From assembly GCF_020386635.1 (NCBI RefSeq), contig NZ_CP081942.1:4712001-4776000 (forward strand): 64,000 nucleotides of DNA, read 5' to 3'. Under the pieces are notes generated by a model that was given only the letters and a program-made list of their open reading frames with translations, did not search any database and was not told the origin of the DNA. The stretch is from Pseudomonas sp. MM211 (GTDB lineage: Bacteria > Pseudomonadota > Gammaproteobacteria > Pseudomonadales > Pseudomonadaceae). The position numbers and the translations under genes were made by a program. Each line of letters starts with the position of its first letter. Positions within the stretch are counted from its first letter, which is position 1. Shown piece after piece: positions 25,214 through 35,233 of the stretch.

Positions 25214-26470
25214 ATGACCCGAACCGACAAGGAACACTTCATCGGGCTCGAATGGCTGCGCTTCATACTCGGCCTGTACATCGTGGTCTTCCATACCCTG
25301 CACAACTACGCGGAACAGAAGCTGCCGATCATCAAGCAGCTCAGCGGTGTCGGCTTCTTCGCCACCAGTACGTTCTTCGTGCTGTCCGGCTTTCTGCTCG
25401 CCCACGTCTACTGCAAGCGCGGTGAGTTGCGCGAGCCGGCGGTGAGTTTTTGGAGCAGGCGTTTCGCCAACCTCTACCCGCTGCACATCTTTTCCCTGCT
25501 GCTGACCATCACGGTCATCTTCATCATCAGCAATCTGGGCATCCCGCCGGACGAGACCAAGGCCACCATCCGTTTCGTGGTGTACGACACCAACGAAGAC
25601 ATGACCGGAATTTCGCGCACCACCCTCGAACATTTCATGGGCAACGGCGAACTGGCACTCAATACCGTGCTGCAGCTGTTCATGCTGCAGGCCTGGAACC
25701 CGTTCTACCTGACCTTCAACCCGCCACTGTGGTCGATTTCCACCCTGTTCTTCTTCTACCTCACCTTTCCCTTCGTGGCCCCACGCCTGGCGCGCCTGAA
25801 GCACAAGGTGCTGTGGCTGGGCGTACTCACCCTGATCTACATGATTCCGCCAGCCCTGGTGATTCTCAATGGTGACTACGGCATGCCGTTCACCGGCATC
25901 CTGCACCGCAACCCGCTGGTACGCCTGCCGGAGTTCCTTGCTGGCATTCTCGCCTACGGCCTGTTCCGTGACATGCGCGACGCTGGTCGCTCGCCGGGCG
26001 GCGCAGGCATCGGTCTGATGATCGTCACGGTGCTGACCTGCTTCTTCGGCGCGGCCTGGCTGGTCGAGGGCGAGCAGTACTGGTACTACCTGCTGCACAA
26101 CGGCCTGCTCCTGCCGTCGCAAATGATGCTGATCTACCTGTGCGCCCTGGCGCCTTCGCCAACCAGTGAACCGGTGCGGCGCTGGTCGCAGCGTCTGGGG
26201 GCAGCCTCGCTACCGCTGTTCGTATTGCACGTGCCGGCCTTCACGCTGTTCTCACGCTCGGAGAAGGTGCTCAGCGTGGCGTCGACCGAGTGCTTCTCCA
26301 ACTGGGCGCAATGCGCCGTCCAGGCTGGTGAGCAAACCCTGTCGATCGCCTTCTACCCGCTGTTCCTGCTGCTCACCGTGATCCTCTGCGTCTGGGCCCA
26401 GGAGAACGCCGTGGTGCCGACCCGCAAGCAGCTCTTGAAGTTTCTGCCTGTGAAGCGCAGCACACGCTGA
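25214..26470 (+). CDS. Membrane acyltransferase, acyltransferase-3 family (possible glucan-modifying, OpgC-like)
   Basis: A 418-residue protein with about ten membrane helices. The family start GLEWLRFILGLYIVVFHTLHN carries the conserved Arg and His (about 13-23); SGFLLAHVY, RRFANLYPLHI and PPLWSISTLFFFYL follow. Such enzymes move acyl groups to extracytoplasmic glycans. AAGGAG lies 7 bases before ATG 25214. It sits upstream of opgG and opgH, so O-acylation (for example succinylation) of periplasmic glucans is plausible, though a 260-base gap with a repeat separates them. Confidence 0.87.
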   Translation: MTRTDKEHFIGLEWLRFILGLYIVVFHTLHNYAEQKLPIIKQLSGVGFFATSTFFVLSGFLLAHVYCKRGELREPAVSFWSRRFANLYPLHIFSLLLTITVIFIISNLGIPPDETKATIRFVVYDTNEDMTGISRTTLEHFMGNGELALNTVLQLFMLQAWNPFYLTFNPPLWSISTLFFFYLTFPFVAPRLARLKHKVLWLGVLTLIYMIPPALVILNGDYGMPFTGILHRNPLVRLPEFLAGILAYGLFRDMRDAGRSPGGAGIGLMIVTVLTCFFGAAWLVEGEQYWYYLLHNGLLLPSQMMLIYLCALAPSPTSEPVRRWSQRLGAASLPLFVLHVPAFTLFSRSEKVLSVASTECFSNWAQCAVQAGEQTLSIAFYPLFLLLTVILCVWAQENAVVPTRKQLLKFLPVKRSTR

Positions 26471-26623
26471 GAACCTGTTCACAACCTGCTGCGCGTCTGC
26501 CCTACTGCGTTAAAAACAGGCTCGGCCTGCTCATTTACAGCTCGTAAACTCCGCGTCCTCGCCTGTTCTTGCGGGGGCGCCTAGCCCTGTATGGCTCTAG
26601 CTCGCGAGGTCGTGAACAGGCTC
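26471..26623. repeat. MITE-like repeat with terminal inverted repeats, copy 1
   Basis: The element begins GAACCTGTTCAC and ends GTGAACAGGCTC, inverted with one mismatch. Its core (GCGCGTCTGCCCTACTGCGT, then CTCGCCTGTTCTTG) reappears in reverse orientation at 34070-34205. It follows the acyltransferase stop directly. Confidence 0.75.
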
Positions 26624-26730
26624 AGAGCGAAGCGGCGGGAAATTCACAGGAATCATCTGCAACGATAACGGTCGGAAGGAGATGTTCGGCCGACCGTGCC
26701 GCTGTTTCTTACTGTTTTCTGGAGGGATCC

Positions 26731-28320
26731 GTGATCCTCAAAACCGTCAAGGCATCTGTCCGTCACAGCATGCTTCCAGCCGCGCTGTGCCTGGCCTGCA
26801 CCACTTCATTGCTCAGTACCCATGTACTGGCCTTTTCACTCGATGACGTGGCGTCTGAAGCCAAGGAATTGTTGGACAAGCCTTACGCTGCTCCAGCCGC
26901 CAACCTGCCTAGCGAACTGCGCACCCTGCAGTTCGCCGATTACCAGAAGATCAAATCGCTCGAAGACAAGTACGAATGGGCCGACAGCAAAACGCCGTTC
27001 AAACTGAGTTTCTATCATCAGGGTATGCACTTCGACAGCCCGGTGAGAATCAACGAAGTGACCTCCACCAGCGTCAATGAAATCAAGTACGACCCTGCGC
27101 GTTTTGACTTCGGTGACCTGAAGATCGACAAGGATGGCGATGCCATCAAGAGTCTCGGCTACGCCGGCTTTCGGGTGATGTACCCGATCAACGCCAAGGG
27201 CAAGTCCGACGAGATCATGAGCCTGCTTGGCGCCAGCTATTTCCGGGTGATCGGCAAGGACCAGGTGTACGGCGCCTCGGCCCGTGGTCTGGCCATCGAC
27301 ACCGCACTGCCGAGCGGCGAAGAGTTTCCTTACTTCCGCGAGTTCTGGATCGAGCGCCCGAAGCCGGAAGACAAGCACTTGGTGATCTTTGCACTGCTCG
27401 ACTCGCCACGCGCCACCGGTGCCTATCGTTTCATCCTGCGCCCAGGCAAGGACTCGGTGGTCGACGTACAGTCGCGGGTATTCCTGCGTGACAACGTCAA
27501 CAAGCTGGGCATCGCCCCGCTCACCAGCATGTTCCTGTACGGCTCCAGCCAGCGTTCCAGCAAACCCAACTACCGCCCAGCCCTGCACGATTCCAATGGC
27601 CTGGCGATTCATACCGGTAACGATGAGCACATCTGGCGCCCACTGAACAATCCGCAGAACCTTGCGGTAAGTACTTTCGAAGTGGAGAACCCGAAAGGTT
27701 TCGGCCTGCTCCAACGTGGTCGCGACTTCGCTCAATATGAAGACCTGGAAGACCGCTACGAGCAGCGCCCAAGCGCCTGGATCGAGCCCAAGGGCGAATG
27801 GGGCAAGGGCAAGGTCGAGCTGGTGGAAATCCCCACCCCGGACGAAACCAACGACAACATCGTGGCGTTCTGGACACCTGACGAGCAGCCCAAGCCGGGC
27901 GAGCCGATGGAGTTCGATTACCGCATGCACTGGACCAAGGACGAACGCGCCCAGCTCGGCGCGGACACCGCCTGGGTCAAGCAGACCATGCGTAGTGCTG
28001 GCGAAGTCAAACAGCCCAATCTGACCCGCAAGCTCGATGGCAGTACCGCCCTGCTGGTGGACTTCGAAGGCCCGGCGCTGGCCAAACTCAAGTCCGATGC
28101 AGCGGTAACGTCCAACTTCAGCGTCAATGACAACGCCGAGTTGCTGGAAAACAACCTGCAGTACAACCCAGCGACCAAGGGCTGGCGCCTGACGCTGCGC
28201 TTCAAGGTCAAGGATCCCAAGCAAGCGGTGGAAATGCGCGCGGCTCTGGTCGAGGGTGACAAGACCCTCAGCGAAACCTGGAGCTATCAACTGCCACCCA
28301 ATACGGTTACCGCCCCATGA
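26731..28320 (+). CDS. opgG: Glucan biosynthesis protein G
   Basis: A 529-residue periplasmic protein needed for the backbone of osmoregulated periplasmic glucans. I start at GTG 26731, preceded by GGAGGG; a signal peptide follows ([20 protein letters not shown]) and the mature part opens [14 protein letters not shown]. Characteristic OpgG blocks are seen: [63 protein letters not shown] and the C-terminal Ig-like domain. Its stop overlaps the opgH start as ATGA. Confidence 0.95.
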   Translation: MILKTVKASVRHSMLPAALCLACTTSLLSTHVLAFSLDDVASEAKELLDKPYAAPAANLPSELRTLQFADYQKIKSLEDKYEWADSKTPFKLSFYHQGMHFDSPVRINEVTSTSVNEIKYDPARFDFGDLKIDKDGDAIKSLGYAGFRVMYPINAKGKSDEIMSLLGASYFRVIGKDQVYGASARGLAIDTALPSGEEFPYFREFWIERPKPEDKHLVIFALLDSPRATGAYRFILRPGKDSVVDVQSRVFLRDNVNKLGIAPLTSMFLYGSSQRSSKPNYRPALHDSNGLAIHTGNDEHIWRPLNNPQNLAVSTFEVENPKGFGLLQRGRDFAQYEDLEDRYEQRPSAWIEPKGEWGKGKVELVEIPTPDETNDNIVAFWTPDEQPKPGEPMEFDYRMHWTKDERAQLGADTAWVKQTMRSAGEVKQPNLTRKLDGSTALLVDFEGPALAKLKSDAAVTSNFSVNDNAELLENNLQYNPATKGWRLTLRFKVKDPKQAVEMRAALVEGDKTLSETWSYQLPPNTVTAP

Positions 28321-30889
28321 AAACCACCGAGCAGTCCGCCCTGGACGAGTACCTGGACAGCCTGCCGCTGAGTGCAACCGAGCGTGAAGCCTTGGCTGAC
28401 TGCCGCGACTTCACCGAACTGCACAGCCGCCTCGGCAGCACGCAGGCGGCAAGCGCCGAAGAGGCTGTGCATAAATCGGCTGCCCGACGTATCGAACTGG
28501 GCGCCGGAGAGCCGCTGGAAGCCACCGGTCTGCTGTCGCTGGATGCGGCCGGGCGGCCAATTCTGCGCGCTGCACCGCCCCTCAACCGCACCAAGATGAC
28601 CCCCGAGCCGTGGCGCACCAACCTGCTGACCCGCGGCTGGCGCGCTCTGCTCGGCAAGTCCAACCCGCCTCGCCCGCCCAAACGCGAACTCGAGCCGGCA
28701 CGCTGGCGCCGGGTCGGTTCGCTGCGCCGCTATGTGTTGTTGATACTGATGCTGGGCCAGACCGCCGTCGCTACCTGGTACATGAACAGCATCCTGCCCT
28801 ATCAGGGCTGGTCGCTGATCAACCTGCAGGAAGTCATGGAGCAAGGCTGGCAGGAAAGCCTGCTGCAGGTACTGCCCTACGTGGTGCAGGGCAGTATTCT
28901 GGCCCTGTTTTCACTGTTGTTCTGTTGGGTGTCGGCAGGTTTCTGGACGGCCCTGATGGGCTTCTGGGAGTTGCTGCGCGGGTATGACCGCTACGGTATT
29001 TCCGGCAGCAGTGCCGGTAACGAACCGATCGACGCCAAAGCCCGCACCGCGATCATCATGCCGATCTGCAACGAGGACGTGCCACGGGTCTTTGCCGGCC
29101 TGCGTGCCACCTACGAATCGGTGGCGGCCTCCGGCGAACTCGATCAGTTCGACTTCTACGTGCTCAGCGATACTGGCGATGCCGACATCGCCGTGGCCGA
29201 ACAGCGCGCCTGGTTGGAGCTGTGCCAGGAGACCAAGGGTTTCGGCAATATTTTCTACCGCCGTCGCCGTCGTCGCGTGAAGCGCAAGAGCGGCAACATC
29301 GACGATTTCTGCCGTCGCTGGGGCGGCGATTACCGCTACATGATCGTGCTCGATGCCGACAGCGTGATGAGCGGCGAATGCCTGACCAAGCTGGTACGGC
29401 TGATGGAGGCCAATCCTCAGGCCGGCATCATCCAGAGCTCGCCCAAGGCGGCGGGCATGAACACCTTGTACGCGCGCCTGCAGCAGTTCGCCACCCGCGC
29501 CTACGGCCCGCTTTTCACCGCCGGCCTGCATTACTGGCAGCTCGGTGAATCCCATTACTGGGGCCATAACGCGATCATCCGCATGCAGCCGTTCATCGAG
29601 CACTGCGCCCTGGCTCCGCTGCCAGGCACCGGCTCGTTTGCCGGCGCCATCATGTCCCACGACTTCGTCGAGGCGTCGCTGATGCGCCGTGCCGGCTGGG
29701 GCGTATGGATCGCCTACGACCTGGAAGGCAGCTACGAAGAGTTACCGCCCAACCTGATCGACGAGTTGCAGCGCGACCGTCGCTGGTGCCACGGCAACCT
29801 GATGAACTTCCGCCTGTTTTTGGTCAAGGGCATGCACCCGGTACACCGTGCGGTGTTCCTGACCGGGGTGATGTCTTACCTGTCGGCACCGCTGTGGTTC
29901 ATGTTCCTGCTGCTTTCCACTGCCCTGCTGGCCATTCATACGCTGATGGAGCCGCAGTACTTCCTGGTGCCCGGCCAGTTGTTCCCGGTGTGGCCAAGGT
30001 GGAACCCGGAAAAAGCCATCGCGCTGTTCTCCACCACCCTGACCCTGCTGTTCCTGCCCAAGCTGCTCGCCGTGATCCTCATCTGGATCAAGGGCGCCAA
30101 AGCTTACGGCGGGGCGTTCAAGGCGACCCTGAGCATGCTGCTGGAGATGCTCTTCTCGGTGCTGCTGGCACCGGTGCGCATGCTGTTCCACACCATGTTC
30201 GTCAGCGCCGCCTTCCTGGGCTGGTCGCCACTTGGAATTCTCCGCAGCGCGACAACGGCATCACCACCTGGGGTGACGCAACGCGCCGCCACGGCTGGCA
30301 GGCTTTGCTGGGTGTCGGCTGGACAGCGGGTGTGGCCTGGCTCGACCCGAACTTCCTGTGGTGGCTATCGCCGATCGTGGTGTCGCTGATGCTGTCGATT
30401 CCGGTATCGGTGTTCTCCAGCCGCCTGAGCCTCGGTTTGCGCAGCAAGAAGGGCAACCTGTTCCTGATTCCAGAGGAATCGAACCCGCCTCAGGCGCTGC
30501 TCTCCACCTATGCCTACACCCGTCATAACCGTGAGCACGCCATGGAAAACGGCTTTATCGAAGCCGTGCTGCGACCCTTCCCCAACGCACTGGCATGCGC
30601 CATGGCCACCGCTCGTCACGGTGATGCAGCGTTGATCGAACAGGCGCGGCAACGTTCGCTGGGCGAAGCGCTAGAGCTGGGCCCCAAGAAGCTCGATGGC
30701 AAGAGCAAGCTGGCACTGCTCAGTGACCCGGTACTGCTCGCTCGCCTGCACACGCAGTTGTGGCAACAGGCCGAACAGCACCCGCTGTGGCGCCACGCTT
30801 ACAACCAGAGCACACCAACCCAGGCAGATCGCGGCAACCTGGCGCTCAAGCTGCCCGCGGTTGGCGTAACCACTCCTCTGGTCAATTGA
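28317..30889 (+). pseudogene. opgH: Glucans biosynthesis glucosyltransferase H (frameshifted)
   Basis: Overlaps opgG by 4 bases. The first frame (28317-30389) covers the cytosolic N-terminus, membrane helices and the processive GT2 domain with [20 protein letters not shown] (about residue 345) and QRDRRW (about 484). Near 30225-30228 the frame changes: SAAFLGWS should continue [17 protein letters not shown], which is found one frame away and runs to 30889. One missing G in TCG(G)CCACT explains it; the restored length is about 857 residues, normal for OpgH. As read, the C-terminal 220 residues, with the last helices, are lost. Confidence 0.92.
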
Positions 30890-31673
30890 TCGCAGGCGCC
30901 CGCCACGCGTTCAACCAGCCCAGTCTGGCACGGGTATCGCCCTCTTCGGGGCGGTACTCGGCACCCAGCCAGCCCCGGTAACCACTGTTCTCCAGCGCCA
31001 GCCGCAAGGCAGCGAAATCAATATTCCCACTCCCCGGAGCACCGCGCCCCGGACAGTCGGCGAATTGCACATGGCCGACCTTCCCGGCCAGCGCCTCGAC
31101 AGCCTCGACGGGATCTATCCCCTGCCGCGCCATGTGATAAATATCCAGCTGAGCCTGGAAATTGTCATGATCGACCTGGGCCAGCAACGCCTGCAGGTGC
31201 TCCGGCGTATTGATCAGAAACCCCGGCATGTCGATGGGGTTGATCGCCTCGCTGACCACACCGATACCCAAGGCCTGGAACGCCTCAGCCGCCTTGCGGA
31301 TGTTGTCGCTCAAGGTGCCAAGCGCCTGCTCCCGCTCAAGACCTTCGGCCAGCCGTCCCGGCAGCACGTTGATAAATTGCGGGCGCACCATGGCCGCGTA
31401 GGTCAGCGCCTCCTGTAAAGCCTGGTCGAATGCTGCCTGGCGTGCGGGCACCGCAGCCAGCCCAGGCCCGCCAGCGATGAAGTCACCGCCTGGAAAGTTC
31501 ATCAGCGCCAGCGGCATGCCCGCCCGCGCCAGTTCGTCCCTCAGACGAAGCGCCGGTACTTCATAGGGAAACTGGATTTCCACGCCATCGAAGCCCGCCG
31601 CAGCGGCTGCGACGATACGCTCTAGCAACGGCCGCTCGGTGAACAACATGGTCAGGTTGGCAGATATTTTCAT
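30882..31673 (-). CDS. Hydroxypyruvate isomerase-like TIM-barrel protein
   Basis: A 263-residue sugar isomerase/AP-endonuclease-2 fold protein. [46 protein letters not shown] (metal Glu), [11 protein letters not shown] (Asp, His), [19 protein letters not shown] and WLGAEYRPE (Glu) match hydroxypyruvate isomerase Hyi, which interconverts hydroxypyruvate and tartronate semialdehyde in glyoxylate use. No gcl or glxR is nearby, so the physiological role is open. Convergent with opgH, overlapping its end by 8 bases. TGGAG lies 6 bases before ATG. Confidence 0.88.
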   Translation of the reverse strand: MKISANLTMLFTERPLLERIVAAAAAGFDGVEIQFPYEVPALRLRDELARAGMPLALMNFPGGDFIAGGPGLAAVPARQAAFDQALQEALTYAAMVRPQFINVLPGRLAEGLEREQALGTLSDNIRKAAEAFQALGIGVVSEAINPIDMPGFLINTPEHLQALLAQVDHDNFQAQLDIYHMARQGIDPVEAVEALAGKVGHVQFADCPGRGAPGSGNIDFAALRLALENSGYRGWLGAEYRPEEGDTRARLGWLNAWRAPAIN

Positions 31674-31753
31674 GCATGACTCCAGGCTGTCGCGGGCCGA
31701 AGCGCCGACCGAGCCTTTGAAGTGAATTGAACCTGCTCGCCTCTCGACAACAC

Positions 31754-32122
31754 TTACAGGCCATCTTTCTCAAGATGATCGAGATCAACCGGCTCGCCGC
31801 TATGAGCGCCCAGACGCTGACGAATATCCTCGAACATCTGGTCGAACTCTTCGTGCTCGTGACTGATCAGCACAACACTGGTTGGCAAGCCATGCTTGTG
31901 AGCCAGGCGGCTGACCACGCTGGCGAAGTTGAAGGCGGTATCACGGTGCAATTCGAACGACTCTTCGAACGCCGCCCCTGCGATTTCCCCCTTGAGGGAC
32001 ACGTGCAGCATCGGCCCTTCGGCCGCATCCTGGCGCACGTCGTAATGCAGGTCGATGGCATAGGTGGGTATCTCACCCGCCGCCAGGCTGTTGCCGCGAA
32101 ATAGATGGCCGGGCTCGAACAT
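31754..32122 (-). CDS. DUF5064 family protein
   Basis: A 122-residue soluble protein starting MFEPGHLFRGN. It has a beta-rich first half (TYAIDLHYDVRQ, MLHVSLKGEI) and an acidic helical end (EEFDQMFEDIRQRLG). It resembles the small Pseudomonas-specific DUF5064 family, for which no function is known to me. The start at 32122 is chosen because the upstream extension has no family character. It lies 80 bases before the isomerase gene on the same strand. Confidence 0.72.
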   Translation of the reverse strand: MFEPGHLFRGNSLAAGEIPTYAIDLHYDVRQDAAEGPMLHVSLKGEIAGAAFEESFELHRDTAFNFASVVSRLAHKHGLPTSVVLISHEHEEFDQMFEDIRQRLGAHSGEPVDLDHLEKDGL

Positions 32123-32328
32123 AAGCAGTCTCCTGTGCTGAGGGATTCCCCGAAACGCAAATTCGCCTCCGGGTTCCTGAGCATAGACACCTGACGTCGA
32201 CGATGATCCCAATCCCTGAGCGCACCAAAACAGATCGTTATTCGCATCAAAACAAAGCACTAAAATCACGCGACATACCTGCGAGAGCCGCGCGCTAGAG
32301 CATTTGAAACAGGCGTTCGAAGTAGACG

Positions 32329-32634
32329 CTACTTTTCAGCGCGCTCCTGCACCAGAACCCAGGGCGCGACGACCACTGCCCAGAGCGAAGGATTTCGATC
32401 CAACAGATCCTCGGCACGCACATCGTTCAATACCGCGACCTGCCCCGAATCCAGCCATGCTGCGACCGTATCGCGATGATTTTCGGCAACTGCCTCGGCG
32501 ACGGCGATAAGGTCTTCATGGCTATCGACCCACAGCAGCGCGCCCCGGGCGAAGAACGGCTGCAGTTCCTGCCAACTGATAGGTGCAGTTTCGCCGAGCA
32601 ATTTGGCATAGAGGGTGCTTGGTTGTTCGTTCAT
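32329..32634 (-). CDS. DUF2288 family protein
   Basis: A 101-residue cytoplasmic protein, MNEQPSTLYAKLLGETA followed by SWQELQPFFARGALLWV. These blocks match DUF2288, a small family common in proteobacteria and of unknown function. ATG 32634 was chosen over upstream starts because the family begins at this point. It is divergent from braC across about 295 bases. Confidence 0.78.
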   Translation of the reverse strand: MNEQPSTLYAKLLGETAPISWQELQPFFARGALLWVDSHEDLIAVAEAVAENHRDTVAAWLDSGQVAVLNDVRAEDLLDRNPSLWAVVVAPWVLVQERAEK

Positions 32635-32929
32635 GGCAGGTTCCATCTTGAAGAGCCGGTTTTTCGACGGCCGCCATGATAACGATGGGTGGCGGGCAGG
32701 CAAGCCATGTCAACCACCCGTCAGTCAGGAATCCGCCGTTTTTCTATACATTTCTTGCAATTAGGCGACATTCCTACCCTTCTTCCTCGACTGCCGACTT
32801 TCCAAGGCGCAAATCAGCGCTCTACACTGTATCGGTACAGTTGCCGGGGGTATGGCCGGGAAAGTCGACTCCGGTTCTGCTGCTTTGGCTGCCAGAACTA
32901 CAACAATGAACACAACGAGTGGAGCACTA

Positions 32930-34051
32930 ATGAACAACGCTACTAAGCAGATTTCCAAGCTGTTCGCCGCTATGGCCCTGGCTGGCGCTGCCAGCTACTC
33001 GGTCGCCGCCGACACCATCAAGATCGCCATGGCTGGCCCGGTGACCGGTGCTGTTGCCCAGTACGGCGAAATGCAGTTCATCGGTGCCCAGATGGCCATC
33101 GAGCAGATCAACAAGGCCGGTGGCGTGAACGGTGCTCAGCTCGAAGGCGTGACCTATGACGACGCCTGCGATCCCAAGCAAGCCGTAGCCGTTGCCAACA
33201 AGATCGTCAACGATGGCATCAAGTTCGTCGTTGGCCACCTGTGCTCCAGCTCCACTCAGCCAGCTTCGGACATCTACGAAGACGAAGGCATCCTGATGAT
33301 CACCGCGGCCGCTACCAGCCCGGAAATCACCGCACGTGGCTACGAGCTGATCTTCCGCACCATCGGCCTGGACAGCCTGCAAGGCCCGACCGCCGGCAAC
33401 TTCATTGCCGACCACGTCAAGCCGAAAAACGTCGCTGTCATCCATGACAAGCAACAGTACGGTGAAGGCATCGCCACAGCGGTCAAGCAGACCCTGGAAT
33501 CCAAAGGCGTCAAAGTCGGCCTGTTCGAAGGCATCAACGCCGGTGACAAGGACTTCTCCTCGCTGATCGCCAAACTCAAGCAACAAGGCGTGGACTTCGT
33601 CTACTACGGCGGCTACCACCCAGAACTAGGCCTGCTGCTGCGTCAATCCAAGGAAAAAGGCCTGGACGTTCGCTTCATGGGTCCGGAAGGCGTCGGCAAC
33701 AAGGAAATCTCCGCCATCGCTGGCCCGGCTTCCGAAGGCATGCTGGTGACCCTGCCGCAATCCTTCGACCAGGATCCGAAGAACAAGGCGCTGGTTGATG
33801 CGTTCAAGGCCAAGAACCAAGACTCCAGCGGGCCGTTCGTGTTCCCGGCCTACGCTGCCGTTCAAGTAATTGCCGGCGGCATCGAGAAAGCCGGTAGCAC
33901 CGATACTGCAGAAGTAGCGGCCGCCCTGCGCGCCAACACCTTCGACACCCCGACCGGCGCCCTCAGCTTCGACGAGAAAGGCGACCTGAAGGACTTCAAC
34001 TTCGTGGTTTACGAATGGCACCAGGACGGCACCAAGTCCGAAGCCAAGTAA
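32930..34051 (+). CDS. braC: Branched-chain amino acid ABC transporter, substrate-binding protein
   Basis: A 373-residue periplasmic Leu/Ile/Val-binding protein, the same length as P. aeruginosa BraC. Signal peptide MNNATKQISKLFAAMALAGA to SVAA, then DTIKIAMAGPVTGAVAQYGE, the type I periplasmic-binding fold, with YDDACDPKQAVAVANKI and GHLCSSSTQPASDIYEDEG. ATG 32930 is preceded by GGAG. It heads braCDEFG; a MITE-like repeat and a hairpin terminator between braC and braD should let it be made in excess over the membrane parts. Confidence 0.96.
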   Translation: MNNATKQISKLFAAMALAGAASYSVAADTIKIAMAGPVTGAVAQYGEMQFIGAQMAIEQINKAGGVNGAQLEGVTYDDACDPKQAVAVANKIVNDGIKFVVGHLCSSSTQPASDIYEDEGILMITAAATSPEITARGYELIFRTIGLDSLQGPTAGNFIADHVKPKNVAVIHDKQQYGEGIATAVKQTLESKGVKVGLFEGINAGDKDFSSLIAKLKQQGVDFVYYGGYHPELGLLLRQSKEKGLDVRFMGPEGVGNKEISAIAGPASEGMLVTLPQSFDQDPKNKALVDAFKAKNQDSSGPFVFPAYAAVQVIAGGIEKAGSTDTAEVAAALRANTFDTPTGALSFDEKGDLKDFNFVVYEWHQDGTKSEAK

Positions 34052-34069
34052 GTCACCCCGCCGAAGAAG

Positions 34070-34205
34070 CTGATTCATGAGCTAGCGAGCTAGCGCCATG
34101 CAAGGCAAGAACAGGCGAGGAAGCGGAGTGTACTTTTGTACATGAGCATTCCGAGCCTGCTCTTGACGCAGCAGGGCCGACGCGCAGCGAATCATGAGCA
34201 GACTC
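34070..34205. repeat. MITE-like repeat, copy 2 (inverted relative to 26471-26623)
   Basis: Ends GATTCATGAGC and GAATCATGAGC; the inner sequence CAAGAACAGGCGAGGAAGCG and CAGCAGGGCCGACGCGC is the reverse complement of the core of the 26471 copy. It lies between braC and braD, just before the terminator hairpin. Confidence 0.72.
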
Positions 34206-34214
34206 TGAACCAAG

Positions 34215-34235
34215 AGCCCACTGCTGCAGTGGGCT
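34215..34235 (+). terminator. Intra-operon terminator between braC and braD
   Basis: A 9-bp stem (34215-34223 with 34227-34235) with a 3-nt loop, followed by TTGTTTATT. Typical of partial termination after a binding-protein gene. Confidence 0.82.
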
Positions 34236-34309
34236 TTGTTTATTGAAAGAATTCCGGTTTCGCGCTGCGCCACAAGCGCTGCCGTGCGCGACAACCCAGG
34301 AGTTAGGCA

Positions 34310-35233
34310 ATGCCTGATCTTTACCACTACCTGCAACAGCTGCTCAACGGTCTGACCGTCGGCAGTACCTATGCCCTGATCGCCATCGGCTACACGATGG
34401 TCTACGGCATTATTGGCATGATCAACTTCGCCCACGGCGAGGTGTACATGATCGGCTCTTACGTCGCCTTCATCGCCATCACCCTGCTGGCCATGATGGG
34501 GCTCGATAGCCTGCCACTCATCATGATCTGCGCCTTTGCGGCGAGCATCATCGTCACCAGTGCCCTCGGCTACAGCATCGAACGGGTCGCCTACCGGCCG
34601 CTACGCGGTGGTAACCGGCTGATCCCACTGATTTCCGCGATTGGCATGTCGATTTTCCTGCAGAACGCCGTGATGCTTTCTCAGGATTCCAAGGACAAAG
34701 CCATCACCAACCCGCTGCCCGGCAACTTCGTGTTTGGCGAAAGCGCCATGAATGGTGTGGTGATTTCCTACATGCAGGTGCTGATCTTCGTGGTCACCTT
34801 CCTGACCATGATCGGCCTCACCCTGTTCATCTCGCGCTCACGCCTGGGTCGCGCCTGCCGCGCCTGCGCCGAAGACCTGAAGATGGCCAACCTGCTCGGC
34901 ATCAACACCAACAACATCATCGCCCTGACCTTCGTCATCGGCGCCGCGCTGGCAGCCGTCGCCGCCGTGCTGCTGGGCATGCAATACGGCGTGATCAACC
35001 CGCATCTGGGCTTCCTAGCCGGCATCAAGGCATTCACCGCCGCGGTGCTCGGCGGCATCGGCAGCATTCCGGGTGCCGTGCTTGGTGGCCTGGTACTGGG
35101 TGTAGCGGAAGCCTTCGGCGCCGATATTTTCGGTGACCAATACAAGGACGTGGTGGCTTTCAGCCTGCTGGTGCTGGTGCTGCTGTTCCGCCCGACCGGC
35201 ATCCTCGGCCGTCCGGAGGTTGAAAAGGTATGA
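34310..35233 (+). CDS. braD: Branched-chain amino acid ABC transporter permease (LivH type)
   Basis: A 307-residue inner-membrane permease with about eight helices. [23 protein letters not shown] and [15 protein letters not shown] are the LivH opening; [17 protein letters not shown] and [17 protein letters not shown] are the conserved coupling and C-terminal regions. It pairs with BraE to form the membrane channel of the high-affinity LIV-I system. Its stop overlaps the braE start as ATGA. Confidence 0.96.
   Translation: MPDLYHYLQQLLNGLTVGSTYALIAIGYTMVYGIIGMINFAHGEVYMIGSYVAFIAITLLAMMGLDSLPLIMICAFAASIIVTSALGYSIERVAYRPLRGGNRLIPLISAIGMSIFLQNAVMLSQDSKDKAITNPLPGNFVFGESAMNGVVISYMQVLIFVVTFLTMIGLTLFISRSRLGRACRACAEDLKMANLLGINTNNIIALTFVIGAALAAVAAVLLGMQYGVINPHLGFLAGIKAFTAAVLGGIGSIPGAVLGGLVLGVAEAFGADIFGDQYKDVVAFSLLVLVLLFRPTGILGRPEVEKV

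Noticed and set aside
24376..25425. Open frame of 349 codons with 45-residue repeats
   Set aside because: It is a translation of the 135-bp REP array plus the start of the acyltransferase gene in another frame; the minus strand is open as well.
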